From Paenibacillus taiwanensis DSM 18679 (GTDB taxonomy: Bacteria > Bacillota > Bacilli > Paenibacillales > Paenibacillaceae), in assembly GCF_000425125.1 (NCBI RefSeq), contig NZ_KE384307.1:408508-472507 (forward strand): DNA of 64,000 bases, in the 5' to 3' direction. Position 1 is the stretch's first letter. Each line of letters starts with the position of its first letter. Under the pieces are notes generated by a model. The model was not told the DNA's origin. It did not search any database and saw only the letters and a program-made list of their open reading frames with translations. A program made the position numbers and the translations under genes. Shown in pieces: positions 8,958-17,543 of this stretch.

Positions 8958-9818
8958 ATGCCTCGAAATGTGAAAAGCATCCAATTGAATCGAGACAAGC
9001 TGGAATGGCAGTGCGTATTTCTGGGCAACAGCGACTCGCTTGGTGTACCTCGTGTATATTGTAATTGTCCAGTGTGTGAAGAGGCAAGATCAACTGGTCA
9101 TAATCGACGTTATCGTTCATCCGTCTTGGTATATCAAGCTGACCGCCAGTTGCTTGTTGATTGTGGTCCAGATTGGCCATTGCAAATGGAATTGACAGGC
9201 ATTCGTTTTATTGCCGATATATTGATTACGCATGCGCATCAGGATCATATCGCTGGCTTACCCGCCTATGCGGATGTGTGTCGATGGCTAGAACGGCGAG
9301 GTCGTGTCATTGCACCGCAAGAGGTCATTGATACGATTAAACAGATGTATGGCTGGCTGGATCGTTATATTGATTTTATTCCAATTACACAAGAGTGGAT
9401 ATGGGAGGCGTGGCGAATACGTCCAATTCGAGTGAATCATGGTAAAAATGGCTATTCGTACGCGTATCGTTTTGAGCGGGAGCATTCCGTAGAGTTAACT
9501 GCTGGGACTTCGGAGAGTGCTAAGAAGCGTATCGACGCATGGGTGTATGCTTCAGATGCGATCGGACTTGGCGAGGGTGAAAAGTCGCAGCTACAGCAAT
9601 TGGATTTGCTTGTGATCGGTACTAACTTCTATTACGAATCATTTGCTTACGAGACACGTTCTGTATACGACATGGTGGAAGCGGTAGAACTGGTGCAGGA
9701 AATTACGCCTACACATACGATTTTTACACACATGTCGCATGGAGTTGACGTACGTGAGTCTTATCCGCTCCCGAAAACGGTCAAATTAGCGCATACAGGG
9801 CAGACGATCACGCTTTAA
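8958..9818 (+). CDS. PhnP-like metallo-beta-lactamase-fold hydrolase
   Basis: This 286-residue protein has the MBL fold. ITHAHQDHIAG (about residues 91-101) is the HxHxDH metal motif; YASDAIG and HMSHG supply further ligands. The N-terminal LGNSDSLGVPRVYCNCPVC segment, with a CxCxxC zinc site, is typical of the PhnP branch (phosphoribosyl cyclic phosphate phosphodiesterase) and of related PqqB-like proteins. No phosphonate genes are nearby, so a PhnP role in phosphonate use is not supported by context and a general cyclic nucleotide/phosphodiester hydrolase is equally possible. The start ATG follows AGGGAGAGAGA. A shared terminator separates it from the convergent HAD gene. Confidence 0.82.
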   Translation: MPRNVKSIQLNRDKLEWQCVFLGNSDSLGVPRVYCNCPVCEEARSTGHNRRYRSSVLVYQADRQLLVDCGPDWPLQMELTGIRFIADILITHAHQDHIAGLPAYADVCRWLERRGRVIAPQEVIDTIKQMYGWLDRYIDFIPITQEWIWEAWRIRPIRVNHGKNGYSYAYRFEREHSVELTAGTSESAKKRIDAWVYASDAIGLGEGEKSQLQQLDLLVIGTNFYYESFAYETRSVYDMVEAVELVQEITPTHTIFTHMSHGVDVRESYPLPKTVKLAHTGQTITL

Positions 9819-9867
9819 TGTCAATTCATTTCGGAAATGAACGAAAGATGTGAATAGCTGTAAACAG

Positions 9868-9919
9868 AAAACCGACCACAATCCTTATCAAATAAAGGAG
9901 ACTGTGGTCGGTTTTATTT
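9868..9919. terminator. Bidirectional terminator
   Basis: Stem AAAACCGACCACA / TGTGGTCGGTTTT (13 base pairs, 22-base loop), T-rich on the plus side and A-rich at the other end, between convergent genes. Confidence 0.85.
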
Positions 9920-9926
9920 AACGAGG

Positions 9927-10733
9927 TTACACCGTGCTCGTTTGAAGTACAAACTTCTCTATAACATGGCGAACACCTTCATCGTTGTTGGACAACGTTA
10001 CGTAGTTTGCGACACGTTTTAACGAGTCCACTGCATTTTCCATCGCCACCCCAAGCCCGGCAACCTCGATGAGATCATGATCATTCCAGGAGTCGCCAAT
10101 ACCGATCGTTTCTTCAATCGCGCAGCCAAAATGGTCGGCCAGAAAACGAAGTGCATTGCCTTTAGTGCCTTCATGGTGGGTTACTTCCAAGAAGTGCGGC
10201 TTGGATTTAGTGATGTGCACCTCGGAACCGAGCAATTCGCGAAGTTCAGGTGCGACTTCGTCCAAGCGTGCTGGCTCATCAATCATAAGCATTTTAGTTG
10301 ACGGAGAAGCTAACAGCTTGTCAAAGTCAGGTTCAATCACGTATGGAATGTTGTTTAATTGAGAATAGCCTATCAATTTATCGTTTTCTTCACGGGCGTA
10401 CAGCAGGTCGTTTACATACAACTGCAGGTGAAGATGATGCTCGGTGCAGTATTGGAGCAATTTTTGGGCAGCAGTATTAGGCACAGCGCGTTCATAAAGG
10501 ACTTCGCCGTCCATAATATTTTTGATCAAGGAGCCCTGATACGTAATAAGCGGTACGTTTAAACCGGTTTGCATTGCAATCTTACGTGCAGATGCATACA
10601 TACGTCCAGTTGCAAGTGTGACGTGCACGCCTTGTGCGACTGCTTGTTCTAATGCTCGTTTTGTGCCTTCTGTTACGAGCTTTTCGTCCGTAATCAGTGT
10701 ATCATCAACGTCTATTGCGATTAATTTGTACAT
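9927..10733 (-). CDS. Cof-type HAD-IIB family hydrolase
   Basis: This 268-residue HAD phosphatase belongs to the Cof subfamily, which dephosphorylates sugar phosphates, nucleotide intermediates or related metabolites. Motif I is IDVDDT (Asp-8 nucleophile, Asp-10 acid), motif II is TLATGR, the lysine of motif III is in HEGTKGNAL, and motif IV is GIGDSWNDHDLI. The mixed cap domain lies between motifs II and III. The start follows GGAGAGAAACC. It lies downstream of the lipoate ligase on the same strand, but 130 bases apart, so it probably has its own promoter. The substrate cannot be told from sequence. Confidence 0.9.
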   Translation of the reverse strand: MYKLIAIDVDDTLITDEKLVTEGTKRALEQAVAQGVHVTLATGRMYASARKIAMQTGLNVPLITYQGSLIKNIMDGEVLYERAVPNTAAQKLLQYCTEHHLHLQLYVNDLLYAREENDKLIGYSQLNNIPYVIEPDFDKLLASPSTKMLMIDEPARLDEVAPELRELLGSEVHITKSKPHFLEVTHHEGTKGNALRFLADHFGCAIEETIGIGDSWNDHDLIEVAGLGVAMENAVDSLKRVANYVTLSNNDEGVRHVIEKFVLQTSTV

Positions 10734-10864
10734 GGTTTCTCTCCTTGGATTTGTATATTTATATATTTGGATAAACGGTTGCTTATTCTATTGTACCTGA
10801 TGCGAGCAAGTCGCAGTGAGTATTATATGAGACGGTTACGATCGGCTATTTAAAATGGGTTCAG

Positions 10865-11869
10865 TTATTGTTGGAGCAACAACAGCTGCACAAAATCTTC
10901 CTTCTCGATATTGCCGAAATAATGTACCATATCCAGATCAGCTAATGCAGCTCGTACAGCTTGTTCCTCGAACTTGACGTCAGCGAGCAAAGCTTCTACA
11001 TCATTTACTTCGCCGATGCCAAAGAAGTCTCCAAATATTTTCACGGCTTGAATATGGCCGTCCTTGACATCAAGTCGAACATCGATAATACCTGCTGGAT
11101 ATTTTTTAGCGTTCTGTACGTTAAATTTAGGTGAGTAGCCATAGTTCCAGTCCCAGTTCTGGTAACGTTCTTCTGAAATAGCGTATATTTTCTTCCAGTC
11201 TTCTTCAGTAAGTTTGTACTGTGGCACTTGATCTGGCTCCATGCCAAAAATATGGCGCAAAATAGCAGCACGGAATTCCTCGACTGACATGGACTTGTCC
11301 AAAAATTCAGTAATGTTGGCGACGCGGGAGCGCACTGACTTCGTGCTCTTCGATTCAATTTTCATCTGTTTCACTTTAAGAGCAGAAGCGACATGCTCCA
11401 TTTGGGAGTCAAACAGCAGTGTGCCGTGACTGAACATGCGGCCACGAGTAGCGAATTGTGCGTTGCCGGATATTTTGCGCTCACCTACTTGAATATCGTT
11501 ACGTCCTGTCAAATCCGCATCTACGCCAAGCGAGCGAAGCATATCGATAACAGGCTGCGTAAACTTGCGGAAATTGCTGAACGATTCGCCATCATCCTTG
11601 GTCAGAAAGCTAAAGTTCAGGTTGCCAAGATCATGATAGACAGCACCGCCGCCAGACAAACGGCGTACGACATGAAGATTTTGTGCTTTAACGTAATCAG
11701 CATTGATCTCTTCGATCGTATTTTGATTACGGCCGATAATGATAGATGGCTCATTTATGTAAAATAACAAATAGCTATCCTCGTCCATCGGAAGATGCTT
11801 AAGTACGAATTCCTCAATCGCCAAGTTAATACGTGGGTCTGTAATGCCTTGGTTGTCTATAAATTTCAT
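10865..11869 (-). CDS. lplJ: Lipoate-protein ligase
   Basis: This 334-residue enzyme activates free lipoate with ATP and attaches it to lysines of GcvH and 2-oxoacid dehydrogenase E2 domains. The N-terminal catalytic domain has RRLSGGGAVYHDLGNLNFSF (about residues 74-93), the defining lipoate/ATP-binding motif, with GRNDI and KISGNAQ further on. The C-terminal accessory domain runs from about residue 245 (SPKFNVQNAKKYP ...). The length and two-domain layout match the LplJ/LplA class used for salvage of exogenous lipoate. ATG 11869 follows AAGAGGAGGAC. It is divergent from the nitroreductase, and the two share a 159-base regulatory gap containing a Fur-type box. Confidence 0.93.
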   Translation of the reverse strand: MKFIDNQGITDPRINLAIEEFVLKHLPMDEDSYLLFYINEPSIIIGRNQNTIEEINADYVKAQNLHVVRRLSGGGAVYHDLGNLNFSFLTKDDGESFSNFRKFTQPVIDMLRSLGVDADLTGRNDIQVGERKISGNAQFATRGRMFSHGTLLFDSQMEHVASALKVKQMKIESKSTKSVRSRVANITEFLDKSMSVEEFRAAILRHIFGMEPDQVPQYKLTEEDWKKIYAISEERYQNWDWNYGYSPKFNVQNAKKYPAGIIDVRLDVKDGHIQAVKIFGDFFGIGEVNDVEALLADVKFEEQAVRAALADLDMVHYFGNIEKEDFVQLLLLQQ

Positions 11870-11947
11870 CTACTTGTCCTCCTCTTATCTTAGGTGCAAC
11901 TGTACACCTACATTGTAATCGATTCCCTGGCAAATATAAAATGATGT

Positions 11948-11977
11948 TTGAAATTGATAATCGTTATCAAATATAAT
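11948..11977 (+). promoter_or_regulatory. Promoter with embedded Fur box
   Basis: A -35 TTGAAA (11948-11953) and -10 TATAAT (11972-11977) are separated by 18 bases. TTGATAA-TCG-TTATCAA, a perfect 7-3-7 inverted repeat, occupies 11954-11970; its core TGATAATCGTTATCA is one base off the Bacillus Fur consensus TGATAATNATTATCA. Binding here would block RNA polymerase directly. Confidence 0.75.
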
Positions 11978-12028
11978 AAAGTAGGTAACTTGATCATACA
12001 ATTTTTATATAAATGGGGAGGCATTCAT

Positions 12029-12583
12029 ATGTCTATATCTGAAACGATTCGTAATCGCCGTACGACAAACCAATTTAAAGAACAAAAATTACCGCAAGAG
12101 ACGGTACTTCGTCTGCTTAACGATGCAGTTTGGGCACCTAATCATGGCTTGCGCGAACCTTGGAGATTTATTTTTGCAGCCGAAGAGGGCAAGAGCCAAC
12201 TTGTCAATAGCCTCTACAACATTTTGTTAAAAGGAAAGTTCAAAGGTGCAGACGAAGAGCAGAAAGCCAAATGGCTTAAATATGCCAACTCTGTCCCGGC
12301 TTACTTGGTTGTTGTGATGCCAGAGGCTGCACATCCACACATTCGGGACGAGGATATGATGGCCGCAGCTAGTCTAGTCCAGAATTTCCAGTTAGCTGCA
12401 TGGGATGAAGGCATTGGTATGCTTTGGCATACGGGCGAGTATATTTACAACAAAGATTTCCGTAATACCCTCGGTGTTCAACCTGGTGAGAAGATCATCG
12501 CGGTATTACACATGGGCTTCGTCGAGAAGGCTGGCGCGGCACGGCCACGCACACCTGCTGAAGAGCGCTTCACGGTGTTGTAG
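12029..12583 (+). CDS. Nitroreductase family flavoprotein
   Basis: This 184-residue FMN-dependent oxidoreductase belongs to the nitroreductase superfamily. The N-terminal SISETIRNRRTTNQF is the FMN phosphate-binding start of the fold; WAPNHGLREPWRFIF and the C-terminal HMGFVEK segment complete the flavin site. The frame is open upstream to 11948, but that codon lies inside the promoter -35 element, while ATG 12029 has GGGGAGG eight bases before it, so the shorter form is correct. The promoter carries a Fur box, which suggests induction under iron limitation. A role in ferric-chelate or flavin reduction is therefore possible but is inference; the family reduces many substrates. A terminator follows. 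Confidence 0.88.
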   Translation: MSISETIRNRRTTNQFKEQKLPQETVLRLLNDAVWAPNHGLREPWRFIFAAEEGKSQLVNSLYNILLKGKFKGADEEQKAKWLKYANSVPAYLVVVMPEAAHPHIRDEDMMAAASLVQNFQLAAWDEGIGMLWHTGEYIYNKDFRNTLGVQPGEKIIAVLHMGFVEKAGAARPRTPAEERFTVL

Positions 12584-12635
12584 ATTATTAGCATCAGCCT
12601 GCTAACAGCGTATTAACAGCAGAATAGAAATGACA

Positions 12636-12684
12636 AAAGACTGCCCTACACGTGAACTGATACACGAGAGGGCAGTCTTTGTTA
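12636..12684. terminator. Terminator between convergent genes
   Basis: Perfect 12-base stem AAAGACTGCCCT / AGGGCAGTCTTT around a 21-base loop, T-ended on plus and A-rich before the stem on minus. It can stop both the nitroreductase and the convergent membrane-protein transcript. Confidence 0.8.
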
Positions 12685-12743
12685 GCATACACAGGCCAGG
12701 CGAGTTCGTGAGTAATATGACAAGAAATCGTTTACATTTAGCG

Positions 12744-13208
12744 TCAGGAAAGCTCGCTGTCTAGCGGATCCGCTCGGAACGTACGCCGATAGAAAATAAG
12801 CTCCGATAAATATTTGACGATCCAGGCAGCCAACAGTACGCTTACGAGCAAATGGGCACATACGAGTGGTGACAACAGCAATGTCCGCGTATCGGATACG
12901 TATATCAAATAGGCAGCGCAGCATGCTACCGCAAGGACCATAAAAAATAAAGCACCTTGATTCGCTCTGAGCGATATATGTCGCGCCACTTCTTTGTCTT
13001 CTGCTTCGTCTTTGGACATAAAGTTAACAAAATACATAAGTACTTGGAACACCACGGCGATTCCGAACACATTGCGGGCAAGTGCCATCATTTCAGTGCT
13101 GTACAGCGCAATATTTCCTTTGAGCGTCAGCAGCACAATCGTATAATAGACGGTAACGACAATGGCGGCGCCAAGCGATGCCCATGATGTTTTGTGATGC
13201 ACCGACAT
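12744..13208 (-). CDS. Hypothetical four-helix membrane protein
   Basis: This 154-residue integral membrane protein has four hydrophobic segments, at about residues 10-30, 42-64, 86-105 and 113-133. An acidic/basic loop (SKDEAEDKEVARHISLRANQ) lies between the second and third. I do not recognise a named family. ATG 13208 follows AAGGAGGAACCC at good spacing, so translation is well supported. It stands alone, convergent with the nitroreductase, and the long gap on its upstream side must hold its promoter. The function is unknown. Confidence 0.75.
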   Translation of the reverse strand: MSVHHKTSWASLGAAIVVTVYYTIVLLTLKGNIALYSTEMMALARNVFGIAVVFQVLMYFVNFMSKDEAEDKEVARHISLRANQGALFFMVLAVACCAAYLIYVSDTRTLLLSPLVCAHLLVSVLLAAWIVKYLSELIFYRRTFRADPLDSELS

Positions 13209-13657
13209 AAGGGTTCCTCCTTGAATATAAGGGTGGTTCTATTGTATTATCGCAAATTTAAAACCGAATTGCACCTACTTGAGATATAGATTTGGCTAAG
13301 GAGATGCAAGAACAGGTAAGTAATGTAAGCGTTATCTTAAAAGGTTGTGGAACGATCTGCCCCGAAATGATCAAGGTACACTATATTTCTGAATTAAGCA
13401 ATAGAGTTACCTTTAGTATATAACAATTAAGAGCATGGCAATAGTGGCTGTGTGGACATGTTGATGTAGGTCATTGTAAGTTGGCGCTTACGAGCTTAAA
13501 ATGAACGATGATACATAAGAGCAGTAGCGCGGTAAAGCATGGGTAGCAAAATGCTAATATCAAACAAACGGGAACGTTAGCAGTATCTGTGTCAGACAAG
13601 TAACATGTAATTGATGTAAGAGCATGACAAAGTAATCGGATTGTGGAGGATGTCAGT
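13209..13657. other. 449-base intergenic region upstream of the cobalamin genes
   Basis: This gap separates two divergent genes and must hold promoters for both. I see no adenosylcobalamin riboswitch core, no long ORF and no strong terminator. Several short direct and inverted repeats are present but none is convincing as an operator. Confidence 0.5.
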
Positions 13658-14761
13658 ATGACTAAAATAGAACGTTATGGTCACGGGGGTGACGTTTGGA
13701 CAGCGGCAGCCACGTTTGGTGGTCGAACAGATGATTTTCTGGATTACAGTGCCAATATTAATCCTTTGGGACCTCCTTTATTCGTAAGTGAGTCATTAAA
13801 GCACGCGTGGGACCGCATGCTTCAATATCCAGACCCTGCTCACCGCATCTTAAAGGCATCACTTGCGGACAGGCTTCAAGTGGCAGAGTCGCAATTGATG
13901 CTAGGCAACGGGGCAGCTGAGTGCATGGCCCTCGTATTATTGGCATACAGTCCAAGGTTAGTTGGTGTAGTATCCCCTTGCTTCTCCGAGTATGAATCAC
14001 TCGCCAAGCAATATGGTGCCAATGTATTACGTGTTACGGGCAAAGATCCGGATTACCGTGCTACTGAGGAGCAGATCGTTTCATTAATTCGAGAAGTCGA
14101 GGTGTGCTTTATCGGGCATCCTAACAACCCGACTGGCGCCTTGTATGACAAAAGCATACTTCGTAAGGCGGCGATAGCTGCGGAGCATTCGGGCTGCATA
14201 CTGGTCATAGATGAAGCGTTTATTGACTTTCTGGATGATGAAGCCGCTTATACTGCTTTGCCGCTGTTATCTGAATTTAACCACATCGTCATCCTACGCT
14301 CGTTAACGAAATTTTATGCCATTCCTGGTCTTAGACTTGGTTATGCGCTCGCTGCGCCTGCGCGAATTGCTGAGCTGACAAGAAAACAGGTGACATGGAG
14401 TGTGAATGGTTTGGCATTGGCAGCAGGAGAGGCGTTATTTGATAAAAATAACCGACAGTTGCTAATGGAATATGAACATCAGACGAGAAGCGTGGTGAAA
14501 TCAGAGCGGGCGTGGATGGAAGCGCAATTAACAACGCTTGGTGTTCGTTCATGGCAAAGTGCTGCGAACTTTATATTGTGTTATCTCCCTGCGCCTTGGT
14601 CTGCGGAGAAGCTACAGCAGCAGTTGGGCATGCGAGGTATTCTGATTCGCAGCTGCGCAATGTACGACGGACTACAGGAAGGACATTTCCGACTTGCTGT
14701 CAAAGACCGTGCAGCTAATGAAAGATTGATGCGTGAAATAGAGGACGTATTGAGATTGTAG
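13658..14761 (+). CDS. cobD: Threonine-phosphate decarboxylase (CobD type)
   Basis: This 367-residue PLP enzyme is of the class I aminotransferase fold. It should decarboxylate L-threonine O-3-phosphate to (R)-1-amino-2-propanol O-2-phosphate, the linker of the cobalamin nucleotide loop. The N-terminal YGHGGDVWTAA and DYSANINPLGPP are typical of this enzyme, as opposed to histidinol-phosphate aminotransferase. HPNNPTG is the PLP/carboxylate motif, and the PLP lysine is in RSLTKFYAIPGLRLGYAL. GGAGG at 13645-13649 places the start at ATG 13658 rather than the in-frame GTG 13643. Context (CbiZ, CbiB next) confirms the cobalamin role. First gene of the unit. Confidence 0.92.
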   Translation: MTKIERYGHGGDVWTAAATFGGRTDDFLDYSANINPLGPPLFVSESLKHAWDRMLQYPDPAHRILKASLADRLQVAESQLMLGNGAAECMALVLLAYSPRLVGVVSPCFSEYESLAKQYGANVLRVTGKDPDYRATEEQIVSLIREVEVCFIGHPNNPTGALYDKSILRKAAIAAEHSGCILVIDEAFIDFLDDEAAYTALPLLSEFNHIVILRSLTKFYAIPGLRLGYALAAPARIAELTRKQVTWSVNGLALAAGEALFDKNNRQLLMEYEHQTRSVVKSERAWMEAQLTTLGVRSWQSAANFILCYLPAPWSAEKLQQQLGMRGILIRSCAMYDGLQEGHFRLAVKDRAANERLMREIEDVLRL

Positions 14762-14783
14762 TTCATAAAAGGAGGACAAGCAA

Positions 14784-15590
14784 GTGCAGCCTTACCGAAA
14801 AGGAAGTCAATATTATGAATCTCAACATGTTAAAGGGGTTAAAGTGACTTGGCGTAATGAACATGCCGTCATAGAGTGGGAAGAAGCGGCAGAGGTGTGG
14901 AGCAGCGCCGTCTATCGCGGTGGACATGCAAAGGCTACTAAAATTGTAAATCATATGGTGGACAAAGCATTCGATTGCAGCGATCCTGTAGGATATATGG
15001 AGTTGAAGTGTACGGAGTGGGGGTACGAAGCCGAGCAAACGGTTGGTTTGTTAACGGCAGCAAGAATGACCCACTTGTCTGTAGAGGAAATGGAGGGAGA
15101 TCAATTTTCGGTATTTTGTACTACAACAGCCGGCACTTCTAATGCAGCACGAGCGGGTATGAAGCGAGAAACTTATTCTTCCTACTTGACTTTGGATGAG
15201 AATCTGGAGCGGAAGGATTCGTTTGCGGCAGCATCGGATCATAAAGGTGATACCAGATCAAGGATGAGACCAGGCACAATTAACACCATCATTGTTTTGG
15301 AGGCGCGCATTCAGGAGGCGGCTATTTTGAACCTGCTGCACAGTGCAGTGGAAGCTAAGGCGGCCGCACTAGCTGATTTAAACATACGTGATCGCGAAAC
15401 CGGATTAATCGCAACGGGTACGACGACAGATACGATAGCGATTGCGATATTGGATCGTGGACGCTATAAGGCCAAACATCAGTACGGTGGCACCGCAACA
15501 ACGATTGGCAATGAAATTGGCATGTTAGTTTATAATACGGTGTCTGAATCGGTACGCACCCAGTTTGAAGATGATAATGAGACGGTTTAG
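14784..15590 (+). CDS. cbiZ: Adenosylcobinamide amidohydrolase CbiZ
   Basis: This 268-residue enzyme cleaves the aminopropanol side chain of adenosylcobinamide (and in some species of pseudo-B12 forms), giving adenosylcobyric acid for salvage or remodelling of corrinoids. The CbiZ-defining elements are CTTTAGTSNAARAG (around residues 110-123), TINTIIVLEARIQEAA and the glycine-rich ATGTTTDTIAIAI near residue 210. The start is GTG 14784, supported by GGAGGAC seven bases upstream. It is sandwiched between cobD and cbiB, 22 bases after cobD, and so belongs to one transcript. CbiZ is sporadic in bacteria. Its pairing here with CbiB, which re-attaches the side chain, is the classical salvage loop. 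Confidence 0.9.
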   Translation: MQPYRKGSQYYESQHVKGVKVTWRNEHAVIEWEEAAEVWSSAVYRGGHAKATKIVNHMVDKAFDCSDPVGYMELKCTEWGYEAEQTVGLLTAARMTHLSVEEMEGDQFSVFCTTTAGTSNAARAGMKRETYSSYLTLDENLERKDSFAAASDHKGDTRSRMRPGTINTIIVLEARIQEAAILNLLHSAVEAKAAALADLNIRDRETGLIATGTTTDTIAIAILDRGRYKAKHQYGGTATTIGNEIGMLVYNTVSESVRTQFEDDNETV

Positions 15591-15651
15591 CTGGCTTTGA
15601 AATGAAGTGTGAGTGAAATAAAGTATAGAGGCGGCAAGGGGGACGTTTAAC

Positions 15652-16620
15652 ATGTATGCAGCGGCAATATGGGCTGTAGCTTACATATGGGATCGAATAG
15701 TTGGCGATCCGCGTTGGCTGCCGCATCCGGTTGTCATGATTGGTAAAGGAATATGTGCAATGGAGCGATTTGTCCGGCGTATATCAAGGTCAGAGCGAAT
15801 GCTGAAGCCATTAGGTATCTTACTGCCTCTTGTCATCGTTGGTGGGGCTTTTGGGTTGACGTGGCTGCTGCTCTTTGCTCTACATCATGTGCATCCGTGG
15901 TTGGCGTGGGCTGTGGAAGCGGTGCTGATTGGAACTACAATTGCGGTTAAGGGACTTCAGGACGCTGGGATGGCCGTGTATCGCAAACTTGCTGGAGGAG
16001 ACCTAGCGGGTGCTAGAGAAGAGGTCGGCATGATTGTCGGACGGGATACAAATACGCTGGATGAACCAGAAATAGTACGAGCTACGGTAGAGACTGTAGC
16101 TGAAAATATTGTAGATGCGGTTATTTCCCCGTTATTTTTTGCATTGTTTGGTGGGGCACCGCTTGCAATGGCTTATAGAGCCGTTAATACGTTAGATTCG
16201 ATGGTAGGCTATAAAAATGAAAAATACATAAATCTCGGCTGGGCTTCAGCTCGTTTGGACGACTTGGCGAACTGGATTCCTGCACGTGTTACTGCACTGC
16301 TGCTCACTGTTCATACTTGGTTGTTCCGAACAGGTGACGCGAAGCGTGCTTGGCAGACAGCACTGCGCGACGCGGAGGAACACCCGAGTCCGAACAGCGG
16401 GTGGCCGGAAGCAGCTGTTGCGGGTGCGCTCCACATCCGCTTAGGGGGCTACAACGTGTACAAAGGTGCCCGCTCTTTCCGCGCCTATATGGGAGAAGCG
16501 TTAGAGGAACTGGCGGCGAAGCATATTCCGGCTACTTGCCGACTGCTGCGTGGTACTTCGTTATTGTTTGCGGTTCTGGGCTTGTTCGCGCTTATGCTGC
16601 GCGGAGGGTGGTTGCTGTGA
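15652..16620 (+). CDS. cbiB: Adenosylcobinamide-phosphate synthase CbiB
   Basis: This 322-residue membrane enzyme joins cobyric acid with aminopropanol phosphate to give cobinamide phosphate. Markers are the N-terminal DRIVGDPRWLPHPVVMIGK, the GRDTNTLDEPEIVRATVETVAENIVDAVISP region at about residues 130-160 and NTLDSMVGYKNEKY. Membrane segments are visible near residues 45-90, 155-180, 205-225 and at the C-terminus. ATG 15652 is preceded by AAGGGGGAC. The stop overlaps the next gene in a GTGA arrangement. The substrate aminopropanol phosphate would come from the CobD protein encoded two genes upstream. Confidence 0.93.
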   Translation: MYAAAIWAVAYIWDRIVGDPRWLPHPVVMIGKGICAMERFVRRISRSERMLKPLGILLPLVIVGGAFGLTWLLLFALHHVHPWLAWAVEAVLIGTTIAVKGLQDAGMAVYRKLAGGDLAGAREEVGMIVGRDTNTLDEPEIVRATVETVAENIVDAVISPLFFALFGGAPLAMAYRAVNTLDSMVGYKNEKYINLGWASARLDDLANWIPARVTALLLTVHTWLFRTGDAKRAWQTALRDAEEHPSPNSGWPEAAVAGALHIRLGGYNVYKGARSFRAYMGEALEELAAKHIPATCRLLRGTSLLFAVLGLFALMLRGGWLL

Positions 16621-17444
16621 CATCACTCAAAGGAGCAGTAGGGCAGCATCGAGCAGCTAGAAAGGGCGGCGGAACCACGGGCCAGCCCATTGCACGTAAG
16701 CGCAGTGAGGCTTCGTATAGAGGCTTTGCCGGCAATAGGGGCATGGCCGGCAATCGTCGCACCCCTGTGCTGGTGCGACTTTATGTGGCGCGCCACGGTG
16801 TGACGCGCGCCAATGTAGAGCGGCGGTATGTCAGCCGCTCAGACGTGCCGCTCCTGCCTGAGGCCGGAGCGGCTTTACGCCCGCTGCGCCGCAAGCTGGC
16901 AGCGCGGCGCCCGCTCGCATTTGCGAGCGACATGCGCCGGTGCGTAAGCACGTTGGCGCATGTATGTCCGCACGGCGCAAAGCAAGCCGTGCTTGATGAG
17001 CGCTTGCGTGAACTGGATTTTGGCCAGTGGGAAGGCCTGACATACAATGATCTGCAAGCGGACGACCACTATCGCGCCTGGCTGGACAACATGGAGGCGG
17101 TCGTCCCGCCAGACGGAGAACCGTGGGCATGCTTCGAAGCACGCACTGCGGCCGCCTGGCAAACGATGCTAACAAACTCGTCATCTCGCTTTCCGTTCAA
17201 AGCGCGTACATCGCGGCTGTCCAGACAGCCCAAAGTATGCCGAACAAGTCGTTCAAGGAAGGGGGCCACAAGCAAGGACATTGTGATCGTGACGCACGGT
17301 GGAGTTGTGCGCAGACTATACACCCTTGCATGGCCCACGGCATCATTTTGGGACGTGACGGTTCCGACTGGTGGTGGCTATATCATTATCGCCCAGCAGT
17401 GGGGGAAAGTGTGGCGATTTTTAAGAACAGAGCCGCTTGTGTAG
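16617..17444 (+). CDS. Histidine phosphatase family protein, probable alpha-ribazole phosphatase
   Basis: This 275-residue protein has the phosphoglycerate-mutase/histidine-phosphatase motif VARHGVTRANVERRY (catalytic His of RHG about residue 60), RELDFGQWEGLTY and the C-terminal VTHGGVVRRL. Position in a cobalamin unit suggests CobC, which removes phosphate from alpha-ribazole phosphate. The start is GTG 16617, overlapping the cbiB stop by four bases. The longer frame to 16350 would run far into cbiB and is rejected. Two oddities are a 55-residue basic, low-complexity N-terminal extension and a 40-residue Ser/Arg/Lys-rich stretch before the second motif. The DNA from about 16780 to 17110 is markedly GC-richer than its neighbours. 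Activity is uncertain. Confidence 0.72.
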   Translation: MTSLKGAVGQHRAARKGGGTTGQPIARKRSEASYRGFAGNRGMAGNRRTPVLVRLYVARHGVTRANVERRYVSRSDVPLLPEAGAALRPLRRKLAARRPLAFASDMRRCVSTLAHVCPHGAKQAVLDERLRELDFGQWEGLTYNDLQADDHYRAWLDNMEAVVPPDGEPWACFEARTAAAWQTMLTNSSSRFPFKARTSRLSRQPKVCRTSRSRKGATSKDIVIVTHGGVVRRLYTLAWPTASFWDVTVPTGGGYIIIAQQWGKVWRFLRTEPLV

Positions 17445-17543
17445 CGTTTCTTGGACATGCAACATGTCCCAGAATACGACTGGACAATGGTGTTCAATTA
17501 GCCCGTAAGCTGCGCAAAAAGAGAGGATTGCGAAATATGTAAC

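Noticed and set aside
16781-17338. Several overlapping minus-strand ORFs in the GC-rich part of the histidine phosphatase gene
   Set aside because: They lie opposite a supported gene, lack ribosome binding sites and recognisable motifs, and are expected by chance in GC-rich DNA with few stop codons.
17453-17469. GGACATG-CAA-CATGTCC hairpin after the phosphatase gene as a terminator
   Set aside because: The stem is short and no T run follows, so it does not qualify as an intrinsic terminator.
17123-17542. A 139-codon plus-strand ORF overlapping the phosphatase gene and the following gap
   Set aside because: It is out of frame with the histidine phosphatase motif, has no family match and no ribosome binding site.
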